Shown: piece after piece, positions 62,832-64,000 of the stretch
How positions within the stretch are numbered: position 1 is the first letter of the stretch
How the letters are laid out: every line of letters starts with the position of its first letter
DNA from: Candidatus Dechloromonas phosphorivorans
GTDB taxonomy: Bacteria; Pseudomonadota; Gammaproteobacteria; Burkholderiales; Rhodocyclaceae
DNA length: 64,000 nucleotides
Reading direction: 5' to 3'
Assembly: GCA_016709495.1 (NCBI GenBank)
Contig: JADJMS010000047.1
Location: 248,001-312,000, forward strand
Notes under the pieces: model-generated
Told to the model about the DNA's origin: nothing
The model's input: the letters and a program-made list of their open reading frames with translations, nothing else
The model's database searches: none
Position numbers and translations under genes: made by a program

Positions 62832-63257
62832 TTACATGATTCCGATAATTTTCACTTCGAAGCGGATTGCTTTTCCGGCCATCGGGTGATTGAAGTCGAA
62901 CAAGGCATGCGTGGCATCCAGCTCACGCAGAAAACCGGCGAAGGTGCCACCTTGAGGAGCACTGAATTCGACGACAGAATTCTCCTTGAGTTCCATGTCG
63001 GCCGGCAATCCGCTACGGGCAATGCGCTCAACGAGACGTGCGTTGTGTTGACCGAAGGCCTGTTCCGGCTCCAGCTCGAAGACAAAGGTTTCATGTGCAG
63101 GCAAGCCGATCAGCACTGATTCAAGGTTCTCTGCGAGTTGACCGCTACCCATTTGCAAGGTCGCTGGGCTCATGTCAAAAGTCGAGAGAAACTCTTCGCC
63201 ATCAAGCGCAGTAATCCGGTAATGCAAGGTCAAGTAGCTGTCAGAACGCACGATCAT
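62832..63257 (-). CDS. fkpB: FKBP-type peptidyl-prolyl isomerase FkpB/SlpA
   Basis: A 141-residue cytoplasmic prolyl isomerase of the SlyD/SlpA group: an FKBP core (LTLHYRITALDGEEFLST, QMGSGQLAENLESVLIGL) with an IF (insert-in-flap) region and DFNHPMAGKAIRFEVKI. It lies between lspA (9 bases) and ispH (directly abutting), the canonical lspA-fkpB-ispH order. Confidence 0.93.
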   Translation of the reverse strand: MIVRSDSYLTLHYRITALDGEEFLSTFDMSPATLQMGSGQLAENLESVLIGLPAHETFVFELEPEQAFGQHNARLVERIARSGLPADMELKENSVVEFSAPQGGTFAGFLRELDATHALFDFNHPMAGKAIRFEVKIIGIM

Positions 63258-63266
63258 GATTTTTTC

Positions 63267-63764
63267 CTAGACTTTCTTGTTTGTTACGGTCAACTGCCCA
63301 AACACCAGCAAAATTGCCCCGACGGTAATGGCCGAATCGGCGACGTTGAAGGCTGGCCAATAAAAGCCGGCAGCGTGCCATTGGATGAAGTCGACAACGG
63401 CGCCAAAACGCAGGCGGTCGATCACATTGCCCAGTGCGCCGCCCATGACCAACGTCAGGGCTAGCGAAAGTAGCTTTTGCTCAGGGTGCTTTTTCAATTC
63501 AAACGCAATCCAGGCAGAAACCGCAATCGCCAGAATGCTGAAAAACCAGCGCTGCCAACCCGGCTGATCGGCGAGAAAGCTGAAGGCTGCGCCGGGGTTG
63601 TAGGTCAGCACCCAGTTCCAGAAAGGCGCAACGTAGATCGTCTCGCCAAACCGGATAGTTTCCAGAACCAGCCACTTGCTGAGCTGGTCAAGCACAATGA
63701 CCAGGCCGGCCAGCGCATACCAGCGCTTGGCATCAGGCACAGTTGCGAACCTCGCCCTCGCCAT
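63267..63764 (-). CDS. lspA: Lipoprotein signal peptidase II
   Basis: A 165-residue inner-membrane aspartic protease that removes lipoprotein signal peptides. It has four membrane segments, DQLSKWLVLETI, NPGAAFSFLADQPGWQR, and the catalytic Asp residues in NVIDRLRFGAVVDFI and FNVADSAITVG. I start at ATG 63764 (MARARFATVPDAKRW), which overlaps the ileS end by 32 bases. The last codons include a copy of the repeated 13-mer described in the findings. Confidence 0.95.
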   Translation of the reverse strand: MARARFATVPDAKRWYALAGLVIVLDQLSKWLVLETIRFGETIYVAPFWNWVLTYNPGAAFSFLADQPGWQRWFFSILAIAVSAWIAFELKKHPEQKLLSLALTLVMGGALGNVIDRLRFGAVVDFIQWHAAGFYWPAFNVADSAITVGAILLVFGQLTVTNKKV

Positions 63765-64000
63765 GCAGATTGCTGACGCAGCGGCCGCACAAAGCTGGAT
63801 GATCGAGATTAGCACCAACATCCTCACGCACATGCCAGCAGCGCTCACACTTGCCGTGGGTGGAAGCCTGAGCGACCAGCTTTTCTTCTGCCGCCTTGAT
63901 GACATCGACTTTCGAGGCAATCAGCACAAACTTGAGGTCATCGCCGAGGGAAGTCAGCAAATCAAATTTCTCGCCAGAACAATGCAGCTCGACTTCGGCT
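63733..64000 (-). CDS. ileS: Isoleucyl-tRNA synthetase, C-terminal end (partial)
   Basis: The last 88 or so residues of IleRS, with the C-terminal zinc finger of the bacterial enzyme (GKCERCWHVREDVG and LCGRCVSNLHGEG). The rest lies beyond the right edge. It is upstream of and overlaps lspA, the standard ileS-lspA order. Confidence 0.95.
   Translation of the reverse strand, partial: AEVELHCSGEKFDLLTSLGDDLKFVLIASKVDVIKAAEEKLVAQASTHGKCERCWHVREDVGANLDHPALCGRCVSNLHGEGEVRNCA

Overview
The window reads as chromosome of a betaproteobacterium of the Rhodocyclales type (Dechloromonas/Azonexus-like). This is inferred from the family mix, not from a database search: a DUF3579 protein, a DUF2788 membrane peptide, the lspA-fkpB-ispH order, a dicarboxylate-centred carbon uptake set, and a large sensory and chemotaxis repertoire. 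No rRNA or tRNA gene and no CRISPR array was seen. Nearly the whole window is coding, and no gene-free gap exceeds about 210 bases.

Layout. 1-5074: C4-dicarboxylate uptake, with a TRAP binding protein (dctP, disrupted), the DctA symporter, and a divergent DctS/DctR two-component pair. Identical 19-bp dyads lie in front of dctP and between dctA and dctS. 5194-11712: housekeeping genes trxA, rho, rpmE, a family-39 glycosyltransferase, orn, an M48 protease and rsgA. 11796-22996: an HD-GYP response regulator followed by three very large paralogous hybrid histidine kinases. The first has an in-frame stop and an Arg at the phospho-His position. 23131-24459: an IS256-family element that has removed the front of a chemoreceptor gene. 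24460-34733: a chemotaxis operon (STAS protein, cheA, mcp, cheW, a chemoreceptor with a periplasmic c-heme motif, cheD, cheR, a second cheD, cheB) with no cheY in view. 34764-40888: a DctB/DctD-like sigma-54 two-component system with a tautomerase gene between its halves, then an SsuABC/TauABC-type ABC importer. A good sigma-54 promoter and upstream dyads precede the importer. 41079-42210: an HI0933-type flavoprotein.

42220-51576 is a five-gene operon of circularly permuted ATP-grasp, alpha-E and transglutaminase-like proteins. It is the best candidate here for an experimentally uncharacterised system, probably one that makes and processes a peptide. 51785-56521: thiolase, a CoA-type Nudix hydrolase, a retropepsin-like protease, a glutamine amidotransferase, yajQ, ppnP and small proteins. 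56525-59871: arginine genes argD-argF-argG. 60010-64000: an orphan ParA, small conserved proteins, rpsT, ispH, fkpB, lspA and the 3' end of ileS.

Eight loci carry frameshifts or an in-frame stop, including normally intact housekeeping genes such as yajQ and ppnP. At least two of the lesions are single-base changes in homopolymers, so some are probably sequence errors. The first hybrid kinase looks genuinely degenerate because it carries two independent lesions. A 13-bp word (GTTGACCGTAACA) recurs four times exactly and once with one mismatch, mostly at gene ends, and is not explained by any feature.
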